From NCBI GenBank assembly GCA_000708835.1, contig DF237445.1, forward strand, positions 1 through 64,000: a DNA stretch of 64,000 nucleotides, read 5' to 3'. Source of the DNA: Klebsormidium nitens. Its lineage: Eukaryota > Streptophyta > Klebsormidiophyceae > Klebsormidiales > Klebsormidiaceae. Positions 51,346 to 63,100 of this stretch are shown piece after piece (the first letter of the stretch is position 1; each line of letters begins with the position of its first letter). The translations under genes were made by a program, and so were the position numbers. The notes below the pieces were generated by a model. That model was not told the DNA's origin, ran no database searches, and saw nothing but the letters and a program-made list of their open reading frames with translations.

Positions 51346-54167
51346 ATGGCACACCCGTACTACACTCGCGCAAAAGACCTTCAGTACCGGGCTGCCGGCG
51401 TCCTCCCATTCGCTGTTGCCCCAGCCGGACAGGTTCTCATTCTGTTGGGCCGGGAGCGGGGTTGGGGTCCCCGCAGCCACACGCTGCGGTGGAAAGACTT
51501 TGGGGGGCACCGTGAGGCCATAGACGAGGACGCAGAATCGACAGCCGCACGCGAGTTCAGCGAAGAAACCCTAGGGTTGTTTGGCGGGCCGGAGGTCGCC
51601 ACCTGCAGCATTGCGGCGTCCACGTCAACAATGAGCGCGCGCCTGAGGAGTGCTGGTGGCGTCTTTAGGGTTGACGCGCCGTTGAGGAACGGCGGGAGCT
51701 ACTGCATGTTTGTGGCGCGAGTGGCGTACATCGATCCGCTGCTGTTCAACCTGGCGACGCAGGAGAATGCGGTGACTAAGGGAGTGGAGGGGGCGGAGAA
51801 GTGCGGGTTTGCGTGGGTGGAGGCGGGGCGGCTGCTGGCTGCGATTGAAGCGGAGGAGGCTGGGAGTGCGAAGAGCGCTCAGGAGAAAGCTCTGAAGAGG
51901 GAATGCAAAGGTTGTACTGAAGCGGCAGGCGACGCCGGTGGTGGCAAATCAGAGAAAGCGTGCCAAGTGGCGGCGAAGGGGACTAACACAAAGTCTGAGG
52001 TCGAAAGCAGCGGTGGGGCGTCTGCAAATGCAGGCGTGGGGGAAACAGTGAACGGCGGCGCTTCATTCCGTAGAAGCGTGGTGGCTGTGATGGTAAAAGG
52101 CCCCAAGCCTGCCCGGACAGCCAAATGCGGTCGACCCCGCAGCAAAGGCGATCACAGATTGTTGCTGCATTCCTCATTCGTGTGCACGTTGCGGCGCGCT
52201 CAAGCAGGGGGGCTGATGGATTTTCTGGCAGGGGCTTGTCAGGGGGGGCCGCCGAGCCAGCCAATCTTTCCGGCAGGGGGTACAGACTGGGAGGGCGGGC
52301 CAGGGAGTGTTACGCTGAAACGCAAGGAGAGGGAGGAGAAGGAGCGAGCGGGGAAGAAGCGGCGGTTGAGTTCGGAGTGCCTGGTGTACTGGGTCCTTCA
52401 TGCTAGGAAGATTGGGGCCTTGGAGGATGGTTTGGGAGTGGGAGACTTGGGAATCGACGAGGTTGTGGGACAGGGCAGGTCTGGGGAGAGCACTCGGCAA
52501 GCGGTGGCGGCGTCTGAGGACGGGAGTCGGATAGGGGTCGAGCCGGGGTGCATTGGTGATGGTCAGGAAGGGCTCCAGCCACAGGAGAGGTGTCGGGTCG
52601 ATGTGCGCGTCATTCAGCGGTCCAGCAACATTGCAAAAGCGAGCAATGGAATGTAAGTGCAGGCGTTGGCTGGCAAGCCGCATTCGGGGCTTTGTGAGCG
52701 GAGTTCCGGTCAGCAAGGATTGGCGGGATCCGAGGTCGAGGGCAGCAAAATGCAAGATACTCAAAGCGCACCCAGGCAAAAGAGAGGCGTGGAAAGTGGT
52801 GGGAGGGAGTTCTTGGACACGTTTCCAGCGGAGCAAAGGAGTACGGTCGCGGGCGCGTTCCACGAGGCTGCCAGGAGTGGCGAAGGGGAGCCGGCGGCGG
52901 TGGTAGCGAGCGTCCTTGCGCGCGCTGCCTTGAAAGTGCAGCAACTGCGGTGAGGCTTCTCCGCTGCATTGTCGTCCCTGAGGCTAACATTCAATGGAGG
53001 TGGCTACATTCTAACGTCGTTGGGGAGACATGAAAAGAGTATTGGTTCCAGAAGGCGTGCAGCAATCAAAGATTGCTTCCGCTGCCAGGCAAAAGGTGCT
53101 TCTTGTCTCCAACCGCTTTCCTATCGAGCAACAGCCACTCAATTGATGGCACAGGAGTATTTCGTGTTACCGTTTAGAACTTCGAGTTGAAGAACTGAAA
53201 ACCCAGTGACCTTCACGAGGAGAATTGCATTACGTCTGGAAGCAGTGCAACAAGAATGAAGTACTTAGTAGGAATATAGCAAGGCGTATAGCAAGGCGTA
53301 TAGCAAGGCGTTTGCTGTGTAGCTTTCCAATATCTTGAACATACCAGTGCACCCAATACCTTGGCATGATAAATCCCTCTGAGTGTCTCGAGCTCCGTGA
53401 CGTCGTTTACCTTATCCAGTTCGGGTCGAGCACATCCGAGGTCGTATCGCTGTGACACTCTCCTTCGACGCAATGATGTGGATGCCGAAATCTGCTCGAA
53501 AACGGCCTAAATCGCTTCGACTCCCCGTTCCTGCAGGTTGACCACTGCCCCAGCCACTGCCCCAGATGCCTTCCAACAGTCTGCTCCCGTCGACCTGCCC
53601 CCCTTGCGCCCTGCCGATTCCGTAGGGGCCAGACCGCAGTACTCGCACTCAGACAACCCTGCGTCAGCAGCCCCCCCGGTTGTCTCTGCGCGTTTTGCGA
53701 ACAGATTGACGACAGCCAGCCTTGTACATAAAGACGACCCTCTCTTAGCCGCTCTCGGCTCAGCAGCCGCTCCGTCCCTTGTACATAAGATTGAGGACGC
53801 GGCAGATCCTCAATCCGGCTTCCCCCTTGTAGATAGAAACCGTATCGACGAAGTCGGACTGGGTGTTGCAGGCCGAAATGAAGCCCCGTCCTGGGAACTG
53901 TACGCTAGAAGATATGCTCTGGGCAGCAGCGGTCGGGAAACCGGAGACGGGCCTGTAGAACAAAGCAACTGTGCGAAAAGTGCACTTTTCACCCCAGGCG
54001 CTCAAGCGGCAGCGGCTGCTTGGGCGGAACTGGAGCGTCAACTGAGAGGGATCCCTCCGGAAGGGGCGCTCGCTTATGCTCGCTCGGTCATCGAGTGGGG
54101 TTCTCTGGGAGATGCGGAAAAGAGGAGGAGGAAGAAGCGAAGGCGGCTGGCGGTGGGCCGTAGGTAG
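51346..54167 (+). CDS. Nudix-domain hydrolase with a long C-terminal region of unknown function
   Basis: Proposed exons: 51346-52652, 52746-52949, 53537-54167; 2142 nt, 713 aa, in frame. The start MAHPYYTRAKDLQYRAAGVLPF precedes the Nudix fold directly. The Nudix box lies at about residues 48-72 with REFSEETLG; compared with the usual G-x5-E-x7-REUxEExGU it has one extra residue between the Gly and the first Glu, and the last Gly is one place later. Metal-binding Glu residues are present. Nudix enzymes hydrolyse nucleoside diphosphates linked to another group; the substrate here is unknown. After about residue 165 the protein is Gly/Ser/Lys-rich, with a possible conserved patch around HSSFVCTLRRAQAGGLMDFL and CLVYWVLHARKIGA. 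Exon 2 ends with an Ala-rich helix. Exon 3 ends in RRRKKRRRLAVGRR, a possible nuclear signal. Without the first intron (donor AAT|GTAAGT) the ORF stops at 52656 (436 aa). Confidence 0.7.
53275..53310. repeat. Tandem repeat, three copies of 12 bp
   Basis: TATAGCAAGGCG is repeated three times without change. It lies in the second intron proposed for the Nudix gene. Confidence 0.9.
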
Positions 54168-55141
54168 TCGACGCACCTTGAACAATGAGTTGGGGTACAA
54201 CCTTCAGCGATGCGCACTGTCAAAGTGTTGGGACCAGAGAGAGTAGGCGCCGCCGGTTGCCCTGTACATACACTGTTGTAAATAATCGGAAAGGCCGTCC
54301 TTTTATTGGCATACTCCTCTCATTCAACAATCAAGCCTGTGCTCGAATGGAAAAAGGGGTCGTTATGCTGACAGCGTGAATGGCGCAAAGGATGTGCAGA
54401 TTGATCCTGATGTGGGAAGGAATAAGGGGGCCGTTGTGTGCTTGCACGTAGCTGCATGCACGACGCTGGATCGACAGCCTTACTTAAGGTTCCATTTAGC
54501 TAGCTCATGTGGTATATATTCAATAACCTGTTGGAACTTAGGAATTGTAAATTGATCAACTCGAGTTTGTGACTCGCGCTGTAATGCCGGCAAGGCTATA
54601 CATACGTTTAAAGGAGCTCAGACATCCATGCTTCTCCTTTACTAGCCCTTCCGACTTGATTTCTCTTCTGGGTAACGTTCTGTTTCCAGCGCCGAACAGC
54701 TAGGCCGGCGCGTGGGTCGTGGCGCCGGGTACAACGGATATTGCAAAATAGCGCATGCACATCATTCCATAACATGTGCATACCAATGTGTCACTGCAAC
54801 TTGGTTGATTCATTCAAGGACAGTATGTTGTGCCATGTCTCGAAGCCCCGCTTCGACAACACAATCCTCTGTTGCACAGCACTCTTGCACCACCTCCGAT
54901 ATGTGCATCCGACGAAGGTGATGAAGCCCGCGTGCGCAATGGTTCTCTGTCATGAGACCAAGGACAGATGGGAGAATGAAATGTTGCTGCATAAGCTGTT
55001 TCTCCAAGCACTCAAAGTACATAACAGTAGTGCAATTTTGCCGCGTGCTATTGTTACATACAAGATACGACGCAATTCTGTATACAGCAGTCGAGTTCGT
55101 ATCCCGCGAATGGCAGAAGGACTGAGCAACAAGACTCGTCA
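54168..55141. other. Convergent intergenic region (Nudix / BTB)
   Basis: About 1 kb between converging 3' ends; no gene seen. Confidence 0.45.
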
Positions 55142-56420
55142 TTAACTATAATGACCCTCAATTTCAACGACTAGGCTGTTGTGAGCTCTAGCCATCGGTT
55201 CGCTGACAAGTTGATGGAGGCCCGTTCCATAAACCCTCCAAGTAGGCCCCCAGGGCTCAGGCTGTCCTCCAGCTCCAGGACGGAACGAAAAAGACCTGCT
55301 TATCGTGAGCTTCGAATTGCGCAGAAGCAGCTGGTAATCGATTTCAATTACGATATTGTTCTTGGGTATCTCCTCTCCTAAGTTGCTGACGTGAAGCGGA
55401 GCAGATTTGAGACAGACGCCCTTATCCGTCACAATTACAGTCCACCACCGTGTATGAGGTCCCGAGAACTCCGAAAAGGTGTACTCCATTCTTGAATCGG
55501 CGCCAGTCAGCTTCTCCATAACGGAAACAAACGTGCACCGAGCTGTGAAACCCTTCCCTTCTACATCTTCCGTAACGATCACCCCTTGGAGTCAAGGCCT
55601 CGAGGCCGTTAACCAAACCTTGCAGATTCCAGTACCGCGCTTGCGCAAGCAGCGCCGGATCCCGTTCCGCCGGAATCGCTCCGGTCGCCAGGTACTCCAC
55701 GATGGGCGCCCACCGGTGCGGGTGGCACGTGACGATTGCGCGCCCCTCTGCATTGCGCGCGTAGTCCCACTCGCCGCCGTACATCTTGTATAGGTGAGAC
55801 TCCGGATCGGACGCCAGGACGCTCCGGGGAAGGGATCCCTCTTGGCCGTTCAGCGCGAGCACGTAATGGAACCGCTCGCGATCATTTTCGCACAGCCCAA
55901 CGGCCTCGCAGGTACGCCTGAGTTCGTCCTCAAGGCCTGCGATTGTCCGCTCGCTTTCGGTTTCCCTTTCCAACATTGCAGTCCGCAGCGCAACCAGATT
56001 CGCATGGATGACGTCATTCTGTGCTCTTGCTTGCGCAAGCTCTTCGCTCAGCGCCGCGACGCGCGCTTGCAGAACGACCGTCTTCGAGCGGGCCTCCCCC
56101 GCGGCCGCCTGCGCTTCCGCCGAGCGCGCGGTTTCCGCACGGAGAGCGACGCAAGCCAGCTTCACGAACTTCCTCAGGGCTTTCAACTCAGCCTTGAGCT
56201 CGCTCTGTTCGAGCGCTTCAACCGCGACTGGTTGAACAACCGAGGACTCGAGTGGAACAGCCTGTTCAGGGAACGGTCTCTGTCCACCAAGACCTTCTGA
56301 TGAGATCGAAGGCGTACACTCGAAAGCAACCAGGGGAGAGCTGGATGCCTCTTCTGGGCAGCCCGCTTCGCTTTTCTTGAGCGAGTGCCCTAACAAGGAC
56401 TTCACCATTTTCAGGGCCAT
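55142..56420 (-). CDS. Coiled-coil protein with KCTD-like BTB/POZ domain; junction at 55543-55585 unresolved
   Basis: From 56420 the ORF encodes MALKMVKSLLGHSLKK, a Ser/Pro segment, and a long Ala/Glu/Arg/Gln-rich coiled coil (about residues 75-180). A BTB/POZ fold of the T1/KCTD type follows (about 190-280): LPRSVLASDPESHLYKMYG, then HRWAPIVEYLATGAIP and LLAQARYWNLQGLVNGL. Such domains oligomerise and often serve as Cullin-3 adaptors. The conserved-looking tail (FTARCTFVSVMEKLTGAD ... NSLVVEIEGHYS) is in the next frame. Two ways join them. A 40-nt intron 55582-55543 (GTGATC...TTTCACAG) gives 838 + 401 nt and 412 aa in frame. Alternatively the G4 run at 55582-55585 has one base too many. Without either, the first frame ends at 55422 (332 aa). 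The C-terminal part is unlike a named domain, though a MATH/TRAF-like beta fold is conceivable. Confidence 0.7.
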
Positions 56421-58351
56421 CTGCGGTTAAGGTAGAAAAAAGACAGATCAAAGTCACTACGTTGGCGGCATCCCAACCTCTCGCATGCCAATGAAGTTCT
56501 GAAGTTGATCGATCCAACTCATCGCCGTGGACAATACTGCGCCTGTGACCTAGAGGAGCGGAAAACTTGCGAAATGGTTGTGCCGAAAGCAGATAACCTT
56601 CGAGCAAAGCACCTGCATGTGCGCAGAACACCTTCGGCACGCAAGCGGTGTCAATGGAAGTGGTCGCGATCGAGTGATGTGGAAATCGGGCGGAAGTCCC
56701 ACCTAAAGGACGTTGAAGGTTCATACTAATGGTAATGTTTTCGCGGCCCGGCTGAAAAGAATAATTCCTCGTCGAAGACTACTTGACTGGCTAAAGTGAA
56801 ACAGACGAATGAGAGGGACGTTGACTGCGGTACAGTACGAAACACCTGTGTGTCCATGATGAAGCAAGCAGCCTGAGTCGATTCAGTCCCAATCTGGTAG
56901 CAGAAAACACACGCACTTGAAGTGACCAAGACAAGGGGAGCAGCGATTGAACAAAAGCATCTTCTGCTCTAGGAAAAGGAGGATGAGGGAATTGAGCCTT
57001 CAGCGGTTGTCTGCACGGTTCATTTCGGGTCTGGCTTACACTATTACGTCACTTCGCCCCCTTGCAGCTAAACGGCAAGAAACTGTCCAGCGTCCAGTTG
57101 GAAGCAAGGAAAATTGCAAAGAAAGCAGGGTGGAGCGAAACATACGAATCGCTGAGGCAAGAGCTTACTGAGTGAGCCCGTCTTCTTTCTGACCCTTGTT
57201 GAAAGCCTGACAATGGATTTCATATTGTGACAAGCCCTGGACTGAATCCATCCATGTTACAACGAGCAAGTATCTTTGGAAGTGCTTAAGAAGAATCTTT
57301 GAACAAAAAACTCTCCGCAGATTAATCACTCGCTCAGCAACCTTGCATGGCTAGAAACAACGTGCTATATGCATCAAGCGCATTTCGTCGTCTTACCGCA
57401 CTCCTCTCAACAAAACGAGGGTCTACCAGCTGAGGAAAATCCGTCCGCTTGAAGCTAAGCTAGCCTAGTTGAGGACTCTAGGGGCGCCCTGGGTATAGTA
57501 GCGTGCATTAGCGTGCCCAAAAGTGTCTATGATTCTTCTGGAGCAACTGCCAGTCGGGAATATGACGTCGTTCTCTGCAATCTGGACGCCTTGGCTGTCA
57601 CACGTGCTCCCTCGCTGATTGTGAGGAGTGATGCACAGGGAGTGCTCTCAGGATTCAAAGCAGTTTTCCCTCCCCCAGACCTAGAATCCCAATCAACAGC
57701 TCAAAGAAATAGGACGGTGACCTTGCATGTCACAAGACAATGAGAAATGGTTTCATCCTTAACATCGCGCATCTGTCCAATGCTTAGGACTTCTGATTCA
57801 CTTCTACCGGCTTAACTCTGAAAGTCTTGCGCTTTGAACCAGCTAACTATAGTCAGATCTAGATGATCTTTCGGATGCCGCGCAGCAATCCGTCAACGCG
57901 GCCGGCCGCGCACGGGGTGGCCGCCGGGGGGCCGGCCGCCCCGGTGCGCACCGCAAAGGGTTTGGGAAGGTTTCGTTCCGGTGCGACCGAGTCATTCCGA
58001 CCGACTCGGTTCCGGCCTTCAAACGTGAAGTTACAGACGCCCATATCTGCAAAGTCCAATGGGCAGGGGCAATCTTGACAGCAAGTGCGCTTTGCAATGC
58101 CTTTCTCGACATCCGCAGCGAGCTGCTGTCTGCGGCGATTGCGTTGCAGTGTTCCATTCGAGAGGAGTCACAGGGTTCCAGCAGATTGCTGGCAAAGCAG
58201 AGATCTGATTGCAAGAAAGCAGATTTCTGAATCGGCGACGCTCTTGCCAACAAATTTGAGGACAAATAAACACCGTGATAGCATTCTCTCTGAGCAGAGC
58301 AAGAGGAGATTCCACAACCGCAGCCTGATTGCCACTGATTACAGACTTAGG
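56421..58351. other. Divergent intergenic region (BTB / PTRHD1), with GC palindromes
   Basis: About 1.9 kb. A perfect 14-bp palindrome CGCGGCCGGCCGCG lies at 57897-57910, and a second GGCCGGCC at 57930-57937 in a strongly GC-rich patch (57895-57955). No other gene was recognised. Confidence 0.5.
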
Positions 58352-59240
58352 ATGTCAGCGGAAAGTAAGGATTCTGGAGCTTCCCCTAGTGCACCACCAG
58401 CCAAAGCAGATGTAAGACCTGCTAGCGATGCTGTAAAGGGTGCTGATGACAGTCCGATCGTTCAGTATCTAGTCATCAGGAAAGATCTGGTGGAAGTTGA
58501 GAAGTGGCCCCTGGGTGCATTGCTCGCTCAGGCAAGCCACGCAGCTGTTGCTGCAGTTTGGTTGAACAGAGAAGATCCTGCCACCATTGAGTACTGCTCA
58601 GGAACGAACCTGGACAACATGCATAAGGTGAGAGTTGTTTGATACTCATTTTCCACCACCATGTCAGCATTCCCTTCAAAATGATTGCTTCTGACGTTGT
58701 TTTGGAATCACTGCAACGCCCACTTAATTCACTCAGTTCATGTCCACAATGATCATCATACTTGAGAATCACTTCCCCCGCCAAACAGACACACTTCCCC
58801 CGCCAGACAGACACTGTCAATCACAGCAACCACCATTCGTCGCTACCATAAGCATTTGCTTAAGCCCCATCAACGACCTTGCCTTGCTGAGAAAGAGACA
58901 GAAAAGTATCTGAGCGCTGAGCTGACCAAATGTTTGGGGGCCCAGGCTCGAGTTTCTTCCTTTTGAAAATTTTGAGGACTCATTGCACTGCTTATCTTCG
59001 AAACCGTTTACCAAAGCTGTTGCAGATTGAGTCATCTGGTTCCTGACCTGGCTGCAGGTAGTCTTGGAACTTAAGAACGAGGTGCAGTTGAGAAACTTTT
59101 CAGAGAAGCTAGAAGCCAAAGGTGTAAAACACAAGCTGTGGATGGAGCAGCCTGAAAACATTCCAACGTGTTTAGCTACAAAACCTTACAAGAAGTCGGA
59201 TATTGCAGACGAGTTTATAAAGTGCAAGTTATGCCGATAG
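58352..59240 (+). CDS. PTRHD1-type peptidyl-tRNA hydrolase 2 family protein
   Basis: Two exons: 58352-58627 and 59058-59240; 459 nt, 152 aa, in frame, with donor GTGAGA and acceptor CTGCAG. After a short Ser/Ala/Pro-rich leader the PTH2 fold begins at VQYLVIRKDL-type sequence (IVQYLVIRKDLVEVEKWPLG). LLAQASHAAVAAVW holds the conserved Ala-His-Ala segment. Exon 2 (VVLELKNEVQLRNFSEKL, KHKLWMEQPENIPTCLATKPY) matches PTRHD1 better than classical Pth2, which usually has a different C-terminal end. Pth2 enzymes release tRNA from stalled peptidyl-tRNA; activity of PTRHD1 proteins is less certain. The frame is open upstream to ATG 58085 (89 more residues, Arg/Ser/Cys-rich), a possible organelle-targeting start. 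Confidence 0.9.
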
Positions 59241-60184
59241 CAGGGAGAATTTATTATCCCAAATCACTCTCAGGGCACCGAATTATCTTAGCATTTTTGC
59301 GATGCCGGATGCGTGTCACTTCCTGGCAAGCAAAATGACAGGTGTTGGTACCTCTTATTGAGCTGCCAGAGATGCCATCTTTGCGGATGTGATTCAGCAG
59401 CATTCACGCTAAGACCATTCAAGCTGCCGAAACATACCATCAAAGACTGAACGCATGCTGAAATTGAGCTGCCCTTTTGTCTGCCAGCTTGGCCGGTTCG
59501 TTGTAACAATATGCGCGTCCCATCAGTATGAGAAGCCTATGGCCTATTTGGCTACGGCGAGAACGAAAAGCGATCATCACCCAAAAGTTGCAATGGCAGA
59601 ACTCAGCTTCAATCAAAATGACACATACAGGGCCATGGCCACCATGCATGATGGTATCTTGGCACAGGCCGACTAGTGTACCTAGACAGCTTACTTGTTA
59701 ATAATCAAATTCGGCCTGCAGTTGCAAATGATTCATCGCAGAGAGAAAAAGACTTGCATTGAAGGCAACAGTGATTCGATCATCGGTTCTCAAAAACGCT
59801 CTGGTTGTCGAGTGGCAAGCATCATGAGAGGCCGGATCCCGGGTCTGTGCAGTTAGTCAGTCGCGCTAGCTGTCAGCAAGACAACGATGATTACGTCCTC
59901 GTGACCATCGCATGCAGCGCCCGTTTGATGATAAAGTCGAAGTTCGACAACAAAATCATTCAAGGCCGTGCATGGTGTGAATTGTGCATTTGCAGAGTGA
60001 CTGTCCCATTGATAATCATACGAGGAATAACATGTTATTCCATACGTATGCATACTTAAAACAGTCTGATCTCGTTAGATGCCCGCCTTGACCTAGGGAA
60101 TTGTGTGAGACATGGGCTAAAGCCAAAGGCTCCGAGCAGAAAGCTTTCAATCACGCCCTTTACGTCTCAGAAGCTCTAACATTC
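59241..60184. other. Convergent intergenic region (PTRHD1 / ferredoxin reductase)
   Basis: About 0.94 kb; no gene or repeat recognised. Confidence 0.45.
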
Positions 60185-63100
60185 TTACGACGTCGACCCT
60201 GCCACTTTCACCATCTCCTGAACATCGACCATCTTCTCTCGCGGCTTCCCTTTATCCGCCCCCCGCTCGACCTCGACGGCGTCTATCCTCTTCCACCCCT
60301 CGAAAGGCACGTGGGTTACGCCCTTGTCCCGCAGCAAAAGCCTCAGCCCCTCGCCGCCTTGCCGAGCGGCGTCGAACCCGCCAATAAGGCCTCGCTTTGC
60401 GTCTTCAGCAATGCTGGCAACCTGCAGCGGTGCCGATTCGATCAAAGATGCGAACAGAAGCAAGCTGCGCGTAATTGCTGCTCCGCACGCCACGAATGCC
60501 GCTCTGCATTGACGATGTCAAGTGACAGAACATTCGAAGCACACGGGATCCACGAGAAGGGTCTTTTCGCCCTCGGATCGAAATTTGGCGACATGGATCA
60601 GCAATAAAAGGCACATGAACGAAAGCATCAACCACAATTCACAAAGTAACACAATCAACACCGATCCTGCCTTCGGACGCAACCTGATTGAAGCCACTTC
60701 CCCTTCCAGGAACATTAATCGCACATGCAAATGAGCATTCTCACCGTTTCTTCCGCGTCGATCAGGTTCGTTCCGATAATTCCGGTGGGGCCCCGCTTAA
60801 GCCAGCCCACTACGTACAGCCCCGGAACCTCCCCCGCTGGCGCCCCGCTCGCGCTCGCGCTCGCGCCTTCGCTGCTAAGAACCCGGCCCTGCTGGTGCGG
60901 GACCACACCTGCGAAAATGTAAGACGGGCTGGATGACACCGGTTTTCTCTTAAGGAGCAGAACGTCGACAATCTGCATTTCCAGTCAAACGCGTGCCTGA
61001 AGTCAAGCTTTCCAACGGGACATACCCTAAATGCTTGTACGATAGCTACACACACGTGAAGGCGGAGTTCAAGGCGTTGTTCAAGGCGTATGTGAATTGC
61101 TCCGTTGAGGTTTTGCAACGACCGACGGCGCCGTTGAGGCGCATGAAGCAAGCAGCCCGAGCTTCCAGCACTGCAGATCTGCAGTCTGCGTTCACTTCAA
61201 TCGAGAGAAACAAGAAAACGCATCACAACGCAGACCTTAACGGGATCCGTACCATGCAATTACGGAATAGGTAGCAATAAGACGTGAAGGAGTTTATAAA
61301 GAGACCTCCCCTTTCTAAAGTAACATTCGAATTCTGGCTTCGGATACTGCTGATGGATGGTCTGATAGAGGCCTTTCCACGATTTCTCAGATACCCCGTC
61401 ATAAACGTGTTCGTTCTTACCCTTTTGGTAGTCGAAGGGGAGGCCCGGCACTGGCAGCGACTTGTAGCCTATACTCCGCAGCACCAGCCTGCAAGACAAT
61501 GACCCAATCCTTACTGCGATCACACTTCTTACCCGGATGGAGGAGGAACTCTCTGGAGCCAACGGCGTTGCTGACGAGCTCCGCAGAAAAGGGTTTCGGC
61601 CCGACATCGAAACCGCTCGACAACTGCAGCCGGACTAGAACGTACGTTTGCGGGACAGCAAAGATACTAGAAGCTGGCCATCTGCCCAATTGTAGCAAAA
61701 CCTGTCAGAGCTGGGTTTCGCATCTCACCCGGCCGGCACGTCTTCGAATTCTGCAAGACCGACCGCCCTCTGGGACCTGCCGTTGCCTCCTCCTGCACAA
61801 ACCCACGGTGTAAACCCAACCCGTTTTCTTTTGCTATCTTCCGAGTTCGGAAGAGTTTGGTGCTTCGAAAAAGCAGAGTAGCCACGTTTACGAGCTCAGC
61901 ATTGCAGTATAGTAGACTTATCGGTTAGTTGAGCAGATGCCAAGGAGGGTTTCAGGATCTTAGTCCGTATCCCTTGAGATGTGACGAGGGAAATGTGTCT
62001 GTGTCGAAACATCTCACTACATCTGTTGTTTTCGGTCTAGTTTTGTAGAAGCAGCTTGCGACCAAGCTGGCGCAACTTTACTAACTGTTCGCTCTTTAGA
62101 CAGTCTTACCAGGGTACTGCACAATATTCGAGACGGGTATACTACCCCACGAAAGGGCCGCATATGAATCACTTTCATTTACGATCTCGTACCGACCCGG
62201 AGTGCTGGTCCCTGTGATAAAAGCTCACCTTCTAGCCGGGTCTTCTGGAACCGCACTCCCCCGACCGTCTGCTTCCCTTGCTCGTCCTTCGACGCGTAGA
62301 AGCTGACCGGCGACCGAAAGAACACCCACTCGAGCTCCTTGGTCGCCCCCGCTGGCGGTGGTCTGGAAGCAGCCTTCTGAAGGAGGTCGAAGACGCGCCG
62401 ATGCGTGCGGCTCGCTTTCATCTCCTCCTGAAAAGCACATAGCATTATTCGGTAGGAAAAACGACGTCTACCACGTGATAGCAACCGGAGGCTCTTTCCT
62501 TTTGATTTTCGTTTGAATGGAGAGGGGAGATTGTTTCCTGATGCTCGTCATATTTGCGGATCGCTCACGGATGGTTTCAATCCTTCCATCCAAGTGGCAC
62601 GGCCAACTTTTCCATGTAAGGTCTGTGAAGAATATATCTGAGCGCTATGTGTTAGCGGGGCTAAGTGTGCACGGCGTTTGTTGACTTTGCGAAGATCAGA
62701 GTGGCAAAAATGATGTTCAAGCGCCCGAGCCCGGCGTGGGTAAAGCACAAGTTCTTGCAGATCTTGAACCAATGAGGTGGTTGCAAGACGAGCAAACGAA
62801 AACAGAACAAGTGGTGAATGCTTCACTAGCAAACTAGATGGGCTGGTGTTCCAACAAAACTATAAAAGTCAGTGCCAGCGTACCTGGTCCAGGGCTGTCG
62901 TTTGCAGGTCGCTGTCGTGTATGGTAATTTTAACGTCCTTAAGCCCTGTAGCAAGGCCACCGCCTGTGTCGAAAACAGGGAGCATGCTTAAATCAAGGCC
63001 GTCACTGCCTCGAGCGGTCGAGTTGACGAGCAGAGTTATAAGAAACTCTACACTCATGACAAAAGTAGGCCACCAGTTCGACTCTCAAGCGCTTCGCTTT

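Noticed and set aside
52174-52944. 256-aa minus-strand ORF
   Set aside because: Antisense shadow of the GC-rich Nudix coding exon; Pro/Leu/Arg-rich composition with no family motif.
61495-61540. 44-nt intron (GTAAGA...TTGCAG) inside a ferredoxin-reductase exon
   Set aside because: The frame is open straight through and reads AVRIGSLSCRLVLRSIGYKS, which fits the family, so the intron is not needed.
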